Shown: one piece after another, positions 16,302 through 24,883 of the stretch
Layout: the number at the start of each line of letters is the position of its first letter
Position numbering within the stretch: the stretch's first letter is position 1
NCBI RefSeq assembly: GCF_013184545.1
Contig: NZ_JAAOJA010000009.1
Location: 186,001 to 250,000 of the forward strand
DNA: 64,000 nucleotides
Direction of reading: 5' to 3'
DNA from: Pseudomonas tumuqii
GTDB taxonomy: Bacteria; Pseudomonadota; Gammaproteobacteria; Pseudomonadales; Pseudomonadaceae
Program-made: the position numbers and the translations under genes
The notes under the pieces: model-generated
Databases searched by the model: none
What the model saw: the letters and a program-made list of their open reading frames with translations, nothing else
What the model was told of the DNA's origin: nothing

Positions 16302-17627
16302 TCAGAAGAAGCGATAGGTGTAGTCGACGTAGAAACGGTGGTCGGTATCGTCTTCCTTCACGCCATCCAGGCGGCCGGTCTTGGCAGAGTGGTAGTCGAG
16401 ATAGGTGTAACGAACCGCCAGCCCCTTGATCACGGGCACCTGATAGGTCAGGTCGAAGGCCAGTTCGTTCTCGTCCGCTTCGCCGAGGGCGGCGTTGGCA
16501 CTGTTCTTGGCATCGCTGCCGTCCTTGTAGCTGACGACGGTTTTCAGGCCTTTGATATGGTCTTGCCAGTCGTAGCCGGCGGAGAGCATCCAGACCTGTT
16601 CGTTGTCGTTGCTGAAGTCGGCCAGCACCCCGCCGGTTGGGAAGGGGTTGGTACCATGATCGCCGGCGAAGTTGTCCTCGATCCAGGCGCTGTCGAACTT
16701 CGCCACTGCGGCGCCCAGCTCCACGTTGCCCAGCTTCCAGTTGGCGGCAAGATAAATGCCTTGGCCGTCGTTGTCGCTGGCTGTCACGCCGTTGATCGCT
16801 CCCGGCAGATCCTCGTCGTCCAGTTCGGCGCTTTCGGAGCCGGTGACGAAGAGCTTGCCGTCATCGCTGGAGGTGTGGATACCGCCGGTCAGCTTGAGGC
16901 TGGACTGGCCGGCCAGTTTGAAGTTGTACGAGGCGACCAGGCCGGTCTTCTTCAGGAAGTCCTGGGCCCGCAGGTGTTCCAGGTTGATGCTGAAGGGGCC
17001 GGCCACATAGCTGGCGCCCAGGCTGTCGATGTAGTCGATGGCGCCATCGGCGGAGTTGTCGGTCTTGAATTCCTCGAAGGAACTGTCCGAGCGCGACGAC
17101 CACTCGTTATAGCGCGCCCCGTACAGGCTCAGGCCCTTGAGCGGCGTGAGCTGGAAACTGCCGCCCGAGAAAGTGTTCGGCACAGCGCGGCTACCCGAGC
17201 TGGAAAGCAGCATGGACTTGTGCAGCTGGCGGCCAAGTTTGGCGGTGGCCAGATCCTGATACTTGAGCTTGACGAAGGCCTGAGCGACCTGCCCGAAGGA
17301 GTCATGCAGCTCGCCGCTGTTGTCGACCGAAAGCACGTCGGAGGTATTCCTGCCGCTGTTATCCAGCTTGTTGACGCTGTAGCCGGAAATGCCGACGCCG
17401 ATCATATCGGCGAAATAGGGCGACTCGTAGTTGAGTTGCAGGCCTAGCGCCGACTGCGTACGGTCGTTGCTGTCGGTTTCGAAATCGCGATCGAAGTGAA
17501 TGCCGCGCGCCTTCAGTTCCAGGGAGTGACCGCTGGTGTCCAGGGCCATGGCGCTGAGTGGAAAAATCAAGCTGGCGGTAAGCGCCGCGGTCTGCCCGAG
17601 GGTGATCTTATTCTTATTGGAACGCAT
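16302..17627 (-). CDS. OprD-family outer-membrane porin
   Basis: This 441-residue OprD-type porin has a signal peptide (residues 1-28, ending SAMALD), an N-terminal strand SLELKARGIHFDRDF, the family motif AFVKLKYQDLATAKLGRQL, a VAGPFSINLEHL strand and a C-terminal aromatic strand ending YTYRFF. OprD porins are substrate-selective channels for basic amino acids or carboxylates. Because it sits between the isomerase gene and tctCBA, an OpdH-like tricarboxylate channel is most likely. GGAGAG precedes ATG 17627. Confidence 0.9.
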   Translation of the reverse strand: MRSNKNKITLGQTAALTASLIFPLSAMALDTSGHSLELKARGIHFDRDFETDSNDRTQSALGLQLNYESPYFADMIGVGISGYSVNKLDNSGRNTSDVLSVDNSGELHDSFGQVAQAFVKLKYQDLATAKLGRQLHKSMLLSSSGSRAVPNTFSGGSFQLTPLKGLSLYGARYNEWSSRSDSSFEEFKTDNSADGAIDYIDSLGASYVAGPFSINLEHLRAQDFLKKTGLVASYNFKLAGQSSLKLTGGIHTSSDDGKLFVTGSESAELDDEDLPGAINGVTASDNDGQGIYLAANWKLGNVELGAAVAKFDSAWIEDNFAGDHGTNPFPTGGVLADFSNDNEQVWMLSAGYDWQDHIKGLKTVVSYKDGSDAKNSANAALGEADENELAFDLTYQVPVIKGLAVRYTYLDYHSAKTGRLDGVKEDDTDHRFYVDYTYRFF

Positions 17628-17723
17628 CGATACTCTCCGTTACGGGTAATGACCCCGCCAAGGCTGGGTCGAGTCTGTGGTAACCAGGTCAGGCGTCAGC
17701 AGCCGCCTTTGAATGGCTCGCGT

Positions 17724-18791
17724 TTACCGACGTGAGCTGGGTACGTACACGTCGCCGGTGAACAGGCGGCGCGCGGTGCGGATCAGCGAGGCACGCATGG
17801 CTTCTGGCGAGTCACCCGCGGCCGGCTCCAGCGATACCTCGATTTGCCCACCGGCGTGCTCGAGCTTGACCAGAGTGGGGCCGTTGACCGGTGCCAGGTC
17901 GTGGGCCACGCTTCCCGGTAAAGCACAGGCACTGGCCAGGCCGATGGCCCCCGTGGCGGCCAGGGCGCGGTGGCAGTTGTGCGGCATGAAGTAGCGGGTG
18001 TTGAGCGCGCCGCCGTTACGCGGCGAGGACAACAGCACCGGCTTGGGAATGACCATCTGCGACACGTCGCCAAGCCCCATAGCTCGTCCAGCCTGCAGAC
18101 GGATGCTTTCCAGGCGCTGCAGCAGTTCGGCGTCGGCATCCAGCTCGGCGGGCGTTTCATAGCCGGTCTTGCCCAGGGCCTCGGCATGCATCAGCACCAT
18201 CGGCATGGCCATGTCGATGCAGGTGACCTCGACGCCATCGAAGCGATCGCGTACCTGGCCGGTGGGCAGCAAGCGGCCGGTCTTGGCGCCGGCGGCATCG
18301 AGGAAGGTCAGCTTGATCGGCGCCGCGGTGCCGGGTACGCCATCGATGCTGGTATCGCCTTCGTAGCGCACGCGGCCGTTGGGGGTCAGCACTTCGGAGT
18401 CGATCAGGGTATTGGTGTTGACGTTGCGAATGCGCACCCGGGTGACCGGTGTAGTGGCGTTGACCAGGCCATGCTCGATGGCGAAAGGCCCGATGGCGCA
18501 GAGCATGTTGCCGCAGTTCGGCGCCGTATCGACCCGGCGCTGCGCCACCATCACCTGTACGAACAGGTAGTCGACATCGGCGTCCGGATGACTGGAAGCG
18601 CTGACGATCGCCACCTTGCTGGTTTGCGGGCTGCCACCGCCGATACCATCGATCTCCAACTCATGCCCCGAGCCCATGATCTTCAGTAGAAGCTCGTCGC
18701 GCAGAGCAGGATTGCTGGGCAGGTGGTTGGCCAGGAACACCGGCCCTCGGGAGGTGCCGCCGCGCATAAGGACACAAGGTATTGCCTGCAT
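17724..18791 (-). CDS. PrpF/GalD-family isomerase (4-oxalomesaconate tautomerase-like)
   Basis: This 355-residue PrpF-family protein has a diaminopimelate-epimerase-like fold. Family signatures are IPCVLMRGGTSRGPVF at the start, IDGIGGGSPQTSKVAIV near residue 50, and DTAPNCGNMLCAIGPFAIE near 90, which holds the Cys-Gly-Asn catalytic loop. Relatives move the double bond of unsaturated tricarboxylates: 4-oxalomesaconate (GalD), 2-methylaconitate (PrpF) or aconitate. No gallate dioxygenase, aldolase or 2-methylcitrate gene is nearby, so a tricarboxylate brought in by TctABC is a better guess. GGAGA before ATG 18791 supports the start. It heads the leftward operon. Confidence 0.82.
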   Translation of the reverse strand: MQAIPCVLMRGGTSRGPVFLANHLPSNPALRDELLLKIMGSGHELEIDGIGGGSPQTSKVAIVSASSHPDADVDYLFVQVMVAQRRVDTAPNCGNMLCAIGPFAIEHGLVNATTPVTRVRIRNVNTNTLIDSEVLTPNGRVRYEGDTSIDGVPGTAAPIKLTFLDAAGAKTGRLLPTGQVRDRFDGVEVTCIDMAMPMVLMHAEALGKTGYETPAELDADAELLQRLESIRLQAGRAMGLGDVSQMVIPKPVLLSSPRNGGALNTRYFMPHNCHRALAATGAIGLASACALPGSVAHDLAPVNGPTLVKLEHAGGQIEVSLEPAAGDSPEAMRASLIRTARRLFTGDVYVPSSRR

Positions 18792-19013
18792 GATGTCTCC
18801 GGTGCAATAAATATGTTTATTGTTGCGTTGAATAATTATTGAGCGACTCCGTTTAATTTGTAAAATGCATATATTTACTTTATTAATGTGTGTTACGCAT
18901 TAATGCAGACCGCACAACCCCATTTACAGGGTCGCAACAGGCGCGTCGCGGGATTGGCCGACTACATTCGATTTGTGAATTGTAAAAATAACGTCGATTA
19001 ATAGGTGTCACGC
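18792..19013. promoter_or_regulatory. Divergent promoter region of the tricarboxylate operon and its LysR gene
   Basis: This AT-rich 222-base gap contains two dyads: CAATAAA-TATG-TTTATTG (18805-18822), directly upstream of the isomerase ribosome site, and the palindrome GCATTAATGC (18897-18906) nearer the middle. LysR regulators usually bind a dyad between the divergent genes, so the second is the better operator candidate. The first could instead act at the mRNA level. Confidence 0.45.
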
Positions 19014-19946
19014 ATGAATTACGAGCTGCAGGACCTCCGGGCCTTCGTAAAAATTGCCGAATTCGGTAATTTTCACGAAGCCGCCAACGCGATCCACCTC
19101 TCACAGCCGGCATTGACCCGGCGCATGCAGAAGCTCGAGGAAGGGCTGGGCACCCAGTTGCTCGACAGAACCACGCGTCGCGTCAGCCTGACCGCGGTGG
19201 GGCGCGACTTCTTGCCCAAGGCCAGGCGCTTGCTGGACGATTTCGAGCGTTCAATCCTCGGCATTCGCGAACTGGCCGAGCGCCAGTCAGGCCAGGTGAC
19301 CCTGGCCTGCATCCCCACGGCGGCGTTCTACTTCCTGCCGACGGTGATCCGCGAATTCAACCTGCAGTACCCGAAGATTCGCATCCGCATCCTCGACCTG
19401 AGTGCCCATGAAGGGTTGGAGGCGGTACTGCGTGGCGAGGCCGATTTCGGCATCAATATGCTCAGCGGCCAGAGCGCGGAGATCGACTTCACCCCGTTGG
19501 TTGAGGAACCTTTCGTGCTCGCTTGCCGCCGTGACCATCCTCTGGCCACACAGCCTCAAGTGGCCTGGCGTGAACTCAGCGATTACCGCCTGATCGGCGT
19601 CGGTCGCTTGAGTGGCAACCGGGTACTGCTCGACCACGGTCTGGCTCACCTGGATTGGCGGCCCAGTTGGTTTTATGAGGTGCAGCACCTATCGACCTCG
19701 CTGGGTATGGTCGAGGCCGGGCTAGGAGTGGCGGCATTGCCCAGCCTGGCGATGCCGGCGGACGATCATCCAATTCTGATTCAGCGCCCCCTGGTTGACC
19801 CTGTCATCAGCCGCACCCTGGGTTTGGTCCGTCGACATGGCTCGTCGCTGTCGCCCGCGGCCGAGCAGTTCGTCGATACCTTGCTGCGGCAATGGCCTGG
19901 CTACACCTCGCTAGGCTCCAGCGGCAAACTGGCGAATCTTTCTTAG
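19014..19946 (+). CDS. LysR-family transcriptional regulator
   Basis: This 310-residue LysR protein has an N-terminal helix-turn-helix (LRAFVKIAEFGNFHEAANAIHLSQPALTRR split across residues 7-40) and a periplasmic-binding-protein-like effector domain (GQVTLACIPTAAFYFLP onwards). It lies opposite the isomerase-porin-Tct operon and is almost certainly its regulator, with a tricarboxylate or derived acid as the likely co-inducer. The ATG at 19014 is preceded by AGGTG and is preferred over the TTG-type start at 19005. The length is normal. Confidence 0.88.
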   Translation: MNYELQDLRAFVKIAEFGNFHEAANAIHLSQPALTRRMQKLEEGLGTQLLDRTTRRVSLTAVGRDFLPKARRLLDDFERSILGIRELAERQSGQVTLACIPTAAFYFLPTVIREFNLQYPKIRIRILDLSAHEGLEAVLRGEADFGINMLSGQSAEIDFTPLVEEPFVLACRRDHPLATQPQVAWRELSDYRLIGVGRLSGNRVLLDHGLAHLDWRPSWFYEVQHLSTSLGMVEAGLGVAALPSLAMPADDHPILIQRPLVDPVISRTLGLVRRHGSSLSPAAEQFVDTLLRQWPGYTSLGSSGKLANLS

Positions 19947-20000
19947 GCCATCCCTATGGGGCCGGTCTGTGCCAGGTGCAATGGATTTCGGCTTGCCCTG

Positions 20001-20179
20001 AGAGCTTGTGAAAAAACTCTCGCCTACTGCGAACGCCTCCAAACATCCGCTGCGGCGTTGCGCTACGTGAAAAGCAGGGTCATTTAGCTCACTAAACTCC
20101 CCTGCTTTTCACGCAGCGCGCCTTGCTGCGAACGCCTGGAGACGTTCTCGCTACGGCGCTCGATATTTTCACAAGCTCT
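20001..20179. repeat. Full-length palindromic (MITE-like) repeat with nested hairpin
   Basis: This 179-base element is bounded by AGAGCTTGTGAAAA and its inverted copy TTTTCACAAGCTCT. It contains a second, 14-bp perfect inverted pair CGTGAAAAGCAGGG (20066-20079) and CCCTGCTTTTCACG (20100-20113). Shorter copies at 10766-10819 and 36678-36761 share the ends and the CTCGCCTACTGCGA and CTCGATA words but lack the centre. There is no coding capacity. Confidence 0.85.
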
Positions 20180-20239
20180 GAGTGAGTCCGGGCTGTGGTC
20201 ACGCTCGGGAACTAAATCTTGGGCTTCGCGGAACTCGTC

Positions 20240-21169
20240 CTACGAGGCCCCAGCTAACCCACGGCTGACCCAGACCTTGGCCGCGCTGTGATGCAGGATG
20301 CCGTGGCGGCGGGCCAGGGCGTGGCGGTCTTGGTCGTAGCCGCCGCCGATCAGGCCGACCACCGGGATGTCGCGGCCCAGGCAGTGCTCGAGTACCGCCT
20401 GGTCGCGGGCGGCGATGCCGGCGTCGGTCAGTTGCAGGTAGCCGAGGGCATCGTCCCGGTGCACGTCGACCCCGGCGTCGTACAGGACGATGTCCGGCTG
20501 GTACAGCGGCAGCAGGTAGTTCAGCGCGTCGTCCACCACCTTCAGGTAAGCGCCGTCGCCCATGCCCATCGGCAGGGGGATGTCCCAGTCGCTGGCGGCC
20601 TTGCGTGCGGGGAAGTTCTTTTCGCAGTGCAGGGAGACAGTGATCGCCTCCGGGACATCGGCCAGCAGGCGGGCGCTGCCATCGCCCTGGTGCACGTCGC
20701 AGTCGAAGATCAGCACCCGTTGCGCCTTGCCGGCCTCGAGCAGGTAGCGGGCGATCACCGCCAGGTCGTTGAAGATGCAGAAGCCGGACGGGTGGTCGTA
20801 GTGCGCATGATGGGTGCCGCCGGCCAGGTGGCAGGCCAGGCCATGCTGCAAGGCCTGCTCGGCAGCCAACAGCGAGCCGCCCACCGCACGCAGGGTGCGT
20901 CGGGCCAAGGCCGCACTCCAGGGCAGGCCGAGGCGGCGCTGGTCTTCGTGGGGCAGTTCGCCGCTCATGTAGCGCGCGATGTAGGCGGGGCAGTGGGCCA
21001 GGGCCAGCACCTCCGGCGGGCACAGCGCGGGGCGCAGCAACTCGGCGTCGCTGGTCAGGCCGCTGGCCACCAGGTGATCGCGCAGCAGGCGGAATTTTTC
21101 CATGGGGAAACGATGGCCGGCCGGGAAGGGCGGGCTGTAGTCGTCGTGATAGACCAGCGGCAGGCGCAT
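20240..21169 (-). CDS. Histone deacetylase family protein (acetylpolyamine/acetyl-lysine amidohydrolase-like)
   Basis: This 309-residue arginase/deacetylase-fold protein of the short HDAC class begins LPLVYHDDYSPPFPAGHRFPMEKF. It has the zinc-site motif LIFDCDVHQGDG (Asp and His ligands near residue 155), GGTHHAHYDHPSGFCIFND earlier (active-site His pair), and ALVLGLIGGGYD-like PVVGLIGGGYDQDR near the end. Bacterial members remove acetyl groups from small amines or proteins; the substrate here is unknown. It is divergent from the nitroreductase-type gene, with only 69 bases between the starts, so a shared promoter region is likely. Confidence 0.87.
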   Translation of the reverse strand: MRLPLVYHDDYSPPFPAGHRFPMEKFRLLRDHLVASGLTSDAELLRPALCPPEVLALAHCPAYIARYMSGELPHEDQRRLGLPWSAALARRTLRAVGGSLLAAEQALQHGLACHLAGGTHHAHYDHPSGFCIFNDLAVIARYLLEAGKAQRVLIFDCDVHQGDGSARLLADVPEAITVSLHCEKNFPARKAASDWDIPLPMGMGDGAYLKVVDDALNYLLPLYQPDIVLYDAGVDVHRDDALGYLQLTDAGIAARDQAVLEHCLGRDIPVVGLIGGGYDQDRHALARRHGILHHSAAKVWVSRGLAGAS

Positions 21170-21238
21170 ACAATGGCACTCTTTAATGCAGCGCCTGAGT
21201 ATGGCGGCGCTGCTTGGGCCGACTCAAGTGGGACACTC

Positions 21239-22864
21239 ATGACCGAGCAGGACTCCGTGCGCGCCTATCACCAGCTGAGCAAGCACCAGCCGCAACGCTT
21301 CGCCCCCGGACCCGGGCAGCTGGAGTGGGCGACCCAGCCCGCCGCCTTTCGCCGTTACGCCGGTGCGCGGCTGATCGAGTTGTGGCAGCGGCCGCAGGAG
21401 GAGTCGCCCGACTACGACGCGGTGTTCGCCGCGCCGCTGGGCGCGCCGGCGCCGCTGAATCGGGCCAGCCTGTCGCAGCTGCTGTATGACAGCCTGGCGC
21501 TGTCGGCCTGGAAGGAAGCCGGCGGCAGCCGCTGGGCGCTGCGGGTCAATCCGTCGTCGGGCAATCTGCACCCGACCGAGGTCTATCTGCTGCTGCCGGC
21601 CGGCAGCCTGCAGGACGAGGCTTTGCTGGCCCATTACACGGCCGACGTCCATGCCCTGGAGGTGCGTGGCGAACTGCCGGCGCCACTGGCCGCCCAACTG
21701 TCCCAGGCGTTGCCGGCGGACGGCTGCCTGCTGGCGCTGACCAGCATTGCCTGGCGCGAGGCGTGGAAATACGGCGAGCGCGCCTATCGCTACTGCCAGC
21801 ATGACCTCGGCCATGCCCTGGCTGGCCTGGCCATCGCCGCCAGCGCGCTGGGCTGGCAGGTGCGCCAGCTGCGCGGGGTGGCCGAGGCGCGCCTGGACGG
21901 CGTGTTCGGCCTGGATCGCGCGGGCTTTGCCGAGGCCGAGCATGTCGACTGCCTGCTCTGGATCGGCCCGGCCCAGGCCAGCGAGTTCGCCCTGCCGGAG
22001 GACCTGTTGCATGGCCTGGCCGCACTGGAACTGAGTGGCGTGCCCAATCGCCTGTCGCGCCAGCAGCGCGACTGGCCGCAACTGGCCCGGGTGCAGGCGC
22101 TCTGTCGCGCCCCTGCCTTGCCCGCGCAGCCCTGGCTGGCCGAAGCCGGTCGCGTGCAGGCGGACAATCCGGGCCTGGCGCTGCGGCCAATCCTGCATCG
22201 CCGGCGTAGCGCGCAAGCCATGGACGGCAACAGCGGGATTCACGCCGAGCTGCTGTTTGCCTGGCTGCAGCGGCTGATGCCGGCCCATTCGCCGGTGCCT
22301 TTCGCCCTGACCGGGGAGGCGGCGCAGGTCGACCTGCTGCTGTTCGTCCACCGCGTGCAGGGCCTGGACCCCGGCCTGTACTGGCTGGCGCGGGTCGACG
22401 GGCAGGCGCAATGCGGCCTGCGCGAGGACTTTCTCTGGCAGCGGGTGCATGCCGAATTGCCGCTGTACCGCCTGCTCGCCGGCGACGCCCGCGGCCTGGC
22501 GGAATTTCTCTCCTGCGGTCAGGACATCGCCAGCGATGGCTGCGTGGCCCTGGCCATGCTGGCGCGCTTCGACACGGCCCTCGAGGCCGGCGCCTGGCGT
22601 TACCCAAGGCTGTACTGGGAGTGCGGGCAGATCGGCCAGTTGCTCTATCTGGAAGCCGAGGCGGCGGGGCTGTCCGCCACCGGGATCGGCTGTTATTTCG
22701 ACGATTCGGTGCATGAATTGCTCGGACTTGCCGACAGCCGCTGGCAAAGCCTTTACCATTTCACCCTGGGCCGGGCGGTGTGGGATGAGCGCCTCAGCTC
22801 GCTACCGGCCTATCCCGAATTACGTTTGCCGCCCGCTGGGGCAGTTATTGGAGAACAAGCATGA
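21239..22864 (+). CDS. SagB/ThcOx-type nitroreductase-family protein, two nitroreductase-like halves
   Basis: This 541-residue flavoprotein-like protein has two related halves. The first has ALRVNPSSGNLHPTEVYLLLPAG (near residue 100), the phosphate-binding RVNPSSGNLHP motif of nitroreductases. The second repeats the layout with ILHRRRSAQAMDG and a C-terminal LYLEAEAAGLSATGIGCYFDD. SagB-type oxidases act in peptide natural-product maturation, but many stand-alone relatives of unknown role exist, and no precursor or cyclodehydratase gene is present here. The start at 21239 is chosen because the upstream open frame lies over the divergent HDAC gene. Its stop overlaps the tesB start. Confidence 0.78.
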   Translation: MTEQDSVRAYHQLSKHQPQRFAPGPGQLEWATQPAAFRRYAGARLIELWQRPQEESPDYDAVFAAPLGAPAPLNRASLSQLLYDSLALSAWKEAGGSRWALRVNPSSGNLHPTEVYLLLPAGSLQDEALLAHYTADVHALEVRGELPAPLAAQLSQALPADGCLLALTSIAWREAWKYGERAYRYCQHDLGHALAGLAIAASALGWQVRQLRGVAEARLDGVFGLDRAGFAEAEHVDCLLWIGPAQASEFALPEDLLHGLAALELSGVPNRLSRQQRDWPQLARVQALCRAPALPAQPWLAEAGRVQADNPGLALRPILHRRRSAQAMDGNSGIHAELLFAWLQRLMPAHSPVPFALTGEAAQVDLLLFVHRVQGLDPGLYWLARVDGQAQCGLREDFLWQRVHAELPLYRLLAGDARGLAEFLSCGQDIASDGCVALAMLARFDTALEAGAWRYPRLYWECGQIGQLLYLEAEAAGLSATGIGCYFDDSVHELLGLADSRWQSLYHFTLGRAVWDERLSSLPAYPELRLPPAGAVIGEQA

Positions 22865-23730
22865 GTCAGGTACTGGACGAGTTGGTCGCCCTGTTGAGCC
22901 TGGAGGTCATCGAAGAGAACCTCTTTCGTGGCGTCAGCCAGGATCTGGGATTCCGTCAGTTGTTCGGCGGTCAGGTGCTCGGCCAGTGCGTTTCGGCGGC
23001 CAGCCAGACGGTCGAGGCGGATCGTCATGTGCATTCCATGCACGGTTATTTCCTGCGCCCCGGCGATGCGGCGCTGCCGGTGGTCTATCAGGTCGACCGG
23101 GTACGTGACGGCGGCAGCTTCAGCACCCGGCGGGTCACGGCGGTGCAGAAGGGCCAGCCGATCTTCACCTGCAGCGCCTCGTTCCAGTACGACGAGGAAG
23201 GCTTCCAGCACCAGATCGCCATGCCGGATGTGCCGGGGCCGGAGGGGCTGAAGTCGGAAACCGAACTGGCGCGCATGGTCGAGGCCATGATTCCCGAGCG
23301 TATGCGCGAACGGGCGACCAGCGACAAGCCCATCGAGATCCGCCCGGTGACCCGGATCAATCCCTTCGACCCGAAAGCCTGCGAGCCGGTCAAGCATGTC
23401 TGGTTCCGCGCCGCCGGTGCGCTACCGGACGAGCCGCAGCTGCACAAATTGCTGCTGGCCTACGCCAGCGACTTCAATCTGCTGACCACCTCGATGCAGC
23501 CCCATGGCGTCTCGGTGTTCCAGAAATTCATGCAGGTCGCCAGTCTCGACCATTCGCTGTGGTTTCACAGCAACCTGCGCATGGACGACTGGCTGCTCTA
23601 CGCCATGGACAGCCCCTGGGCAGGCAATGCCCGCGGCTTCTCCCGCGGCAGCATCTTCAACCGTCAGGGCCAGCTGGTCGCCTCGGTCGCCCAGGAAGGC
23701 CTGACCCGAATCCGTGAGGATTGGAAGTGA
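22861..23730 (+). CDS. tesB: Acyl-CoA thioesterase II
   Basis: This 289-residue double-hotdog thioesterase hydrolyses acyl-CoA to free fatty acid and CoA. Family stretches are NLFRGVSQDLGFRQLFGGQVLGQ, VHSMHGYFLRPGD, SFSTRRVTAVQKG and DHSLWFHSNLRMDDWLLYAMDSP; the last holds the conserved catalytic-site region. Length and order match E. coli TesB. The ATG overlaps the preceding stop as ATGA, so it is translationally coupled to the nitroreductase-type gene. Confidence 0.93.
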   Translation: MSQVLDELVALLSLEVIEENLFRGVSQDLGFRQLFGGQVLGQCVSAASQTVEADRHVHSMHGYFLRPGDAALPVVYQVDRVRDGGSFSTRRVTAVQKGQPIFTCSASFQYDEEGFQHQIAMPDVPGPEGLKSETELARMVEAMIPERMRERATSDKPIEIRPVTRINPFDPKACEPVKHVWFRAAGALPDEPQLHKLLLAYASDFNLLTTSMQPHGVSVFQKFMQVASLDHSLWFHSNLRMDDWLLYAMDSPWAGNARGFSRGSIFNRQGQLVASVAQEGLTRIREDWK

Positions 23731-23746
23731 GCCGCGAGGACTGGAA

Positions 23747-24334
23747 ATGAAGCTGAGCACGGCGCGCCACTGGGTGTTCGACATGGACGGCACCCTGACC
23801 CTGGCGGTGCATGACTTCGAGGCGATCAAGCGGTCGCTGGACATCCCCCTGGACCACGACATCCTCCATCACCTGGCGGCTTTGCCCGAGGAGGTCGCGG
23901 CGGCCAAGTACGCCTGGCTGCTGGAGCACGAGCGCGAACTGGCGCTGAGCGCCGAACCGGCGCCGGGGGCCATCGAACTGGTGCGCGCATTGCACGGACG
24001 CGGCTGCCGGCTCGGCATCCTCACCCGCAACGCCCACGAGTTGGCGCTGGTGACCCTGCAGGCGATCGGCCTGGGCGACTGCTTCGCCAGTGGCGACATT
24101 CTCGGGCGCGACGAGGCTCCGCCCAAGCCCCATCCCGGCGGCTTGCTGCACCTGGCCGAGCGCTGGCAGGTAACGCCGGGCGAACTGGTGATGGTCGGTG
24201 ACTACCGCTTCGACCTGGAATGCGCCCGCGCCGCCGGTGCCTGCAGCGTGCTGGTCAATCTGCTGGACAACCCCTGGCCGGAACTGGCCGATCATTTCGC
24301 GGTGGATTGCGCGGCGCTGCGGCGGGCGCTGTAG
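23747..24334 (+). CDS. HAD-superfamily hydrolase (phosphoglycolate-phosphatase-like)
   Basis: This 195-residue HAD protein has motif I VFDMDGTLT (residues 9-17, nucleophile Asp), a helical cap, motif II LGILTRN near residue 100, the Lys of PPKPHPGG near 127, and motif IV MVGDYRFDLECARAAG near 150. Small-molecule phosphatase activity is likely; the substrate cannot be read. It starts 17 bases after tesB with GAGGA upstream and is in the same operon. Its TAG stop falls inside the inverted repeat at 24331-24404. Confidence 0.87.
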   Translation: MKLSTARHWVFDMDGTLTLAVHDFEAIKRSLDIPLDHDILHHLAALPEEVAAAKYAWLLEHERELALSAEPAPGAIELVRALHGRGCRLGILTRNAHELALVTLQAIGLGDCFASGDILGRDEAPPKPHPGGLLHLAERWQVTPGELVMVGDYRFDLECARAAGACSVLVNLLDNPWPELADHFAVDCAALRRAL

Positions 24335-24404
24335 GGTGGATGACGCTTCACCCATCCACCAAGCTCGTCGTCCTGGTGGATGAAAAGAGCGTCATCCACC
24401 CTAC
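24331..24404. repeat. Inverted repeat GTAGGGTGGATGACGCT
   Basis: Two 17-base arms (24331-24347 and 24388-24404) are exact inverted copies. Half-copies are at about 27899-27914 and 55197-55227. It covers the HAD stop codon and may serve as a terminator for the operon. Confidence 0.8.
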
Positions 24405-24446
24405 GTCTGTTTGCGTTTCCCGTAGCCCGGATGCTCGCGCTGCCGT

Positions 24447-24845
24447 TCAATGGCAGCCGCCGGACTCCAGGTCCTTGAGGATCGGGCAGTCGGGGCGGTC
24501 GTCGCCCTGGCAGTGTTGCATCAGGTCCTGCAGGGTGTCGCGCAGGCTGCTGAGTTCGGCGATCTTGTGGTTGAGCTCGGCGATATGCCCGGCGGCCAGG
24601 GCCTTGACGTCGGCACTGGCGCGCTGGCGGTCCTGCCACAGGGTCAGCAGTTGGGCCACCTCGGCCAGGGAGAAACCCAGGTCCCGCGCGCGCTTGATAA
24701 AGGCCAGGCGGTGCAGGTCCTGGGCACCGTACTGGCGATAGCCGCTGTCGCTGCGGCCGGCGGCCGGCAGCAGTTCGATGCTCTCGTAGTAGCGGATCAT
24801 CTTGGCGCTGAGGCCGGTTTTTTGGGCAGCTTGGCCGATATTCAT
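24447..24845 (-). CDS. cueR: Cu(I)-responsive MerR-family regulator CueR
   Basis: This 132-residue MerR regulator has an N-terminal winged helix (MNIGQAAQKTGLSAKMIRYY), a dimerisation helix, and a C-terminal metal loop with Cys112 and Cys120 (CQGDDRPDC), the same numbering as the Cu(I)-binding cysteines of E. coli CueR. It activates copA and copZ promoters when Cu(I) is bound. It ends in GGCH, common in this group. It lies just downstream of copA on the same strand, separated by a REP-type palindrome. Confidence 0.93.
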   Translation of the reverse strand: MNIGQAAQKTGLSAKMIRYYESIELLPAAGRSDSGYRQYGAQDLHRLAFIKRARDLGFSLAEVAQLLTLWQDRQRASADVKALAAGHIAELNHKIAELSSLRDTLQDLMQHCQGDDRPDCPILKDLESGGCH

Positions 24846-24883
24846 GGGCGGTCTCCGAATGGGTCCTGTGGGCGTCGCAACCT

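Noticed and set aside
20288..21238. Upstream extension of the nitroreductase-type frame
   Set aside because: The extension is antisense to the HDAC gene, and the SagB-like protein starts naturally at 21239.
21239..22864. RiPP biosynthetic cluster around the SagB-like gene
   Set aside because: No precursor peptide, YcaO cyclodehydratase or leader peptidase gene was found nearby.
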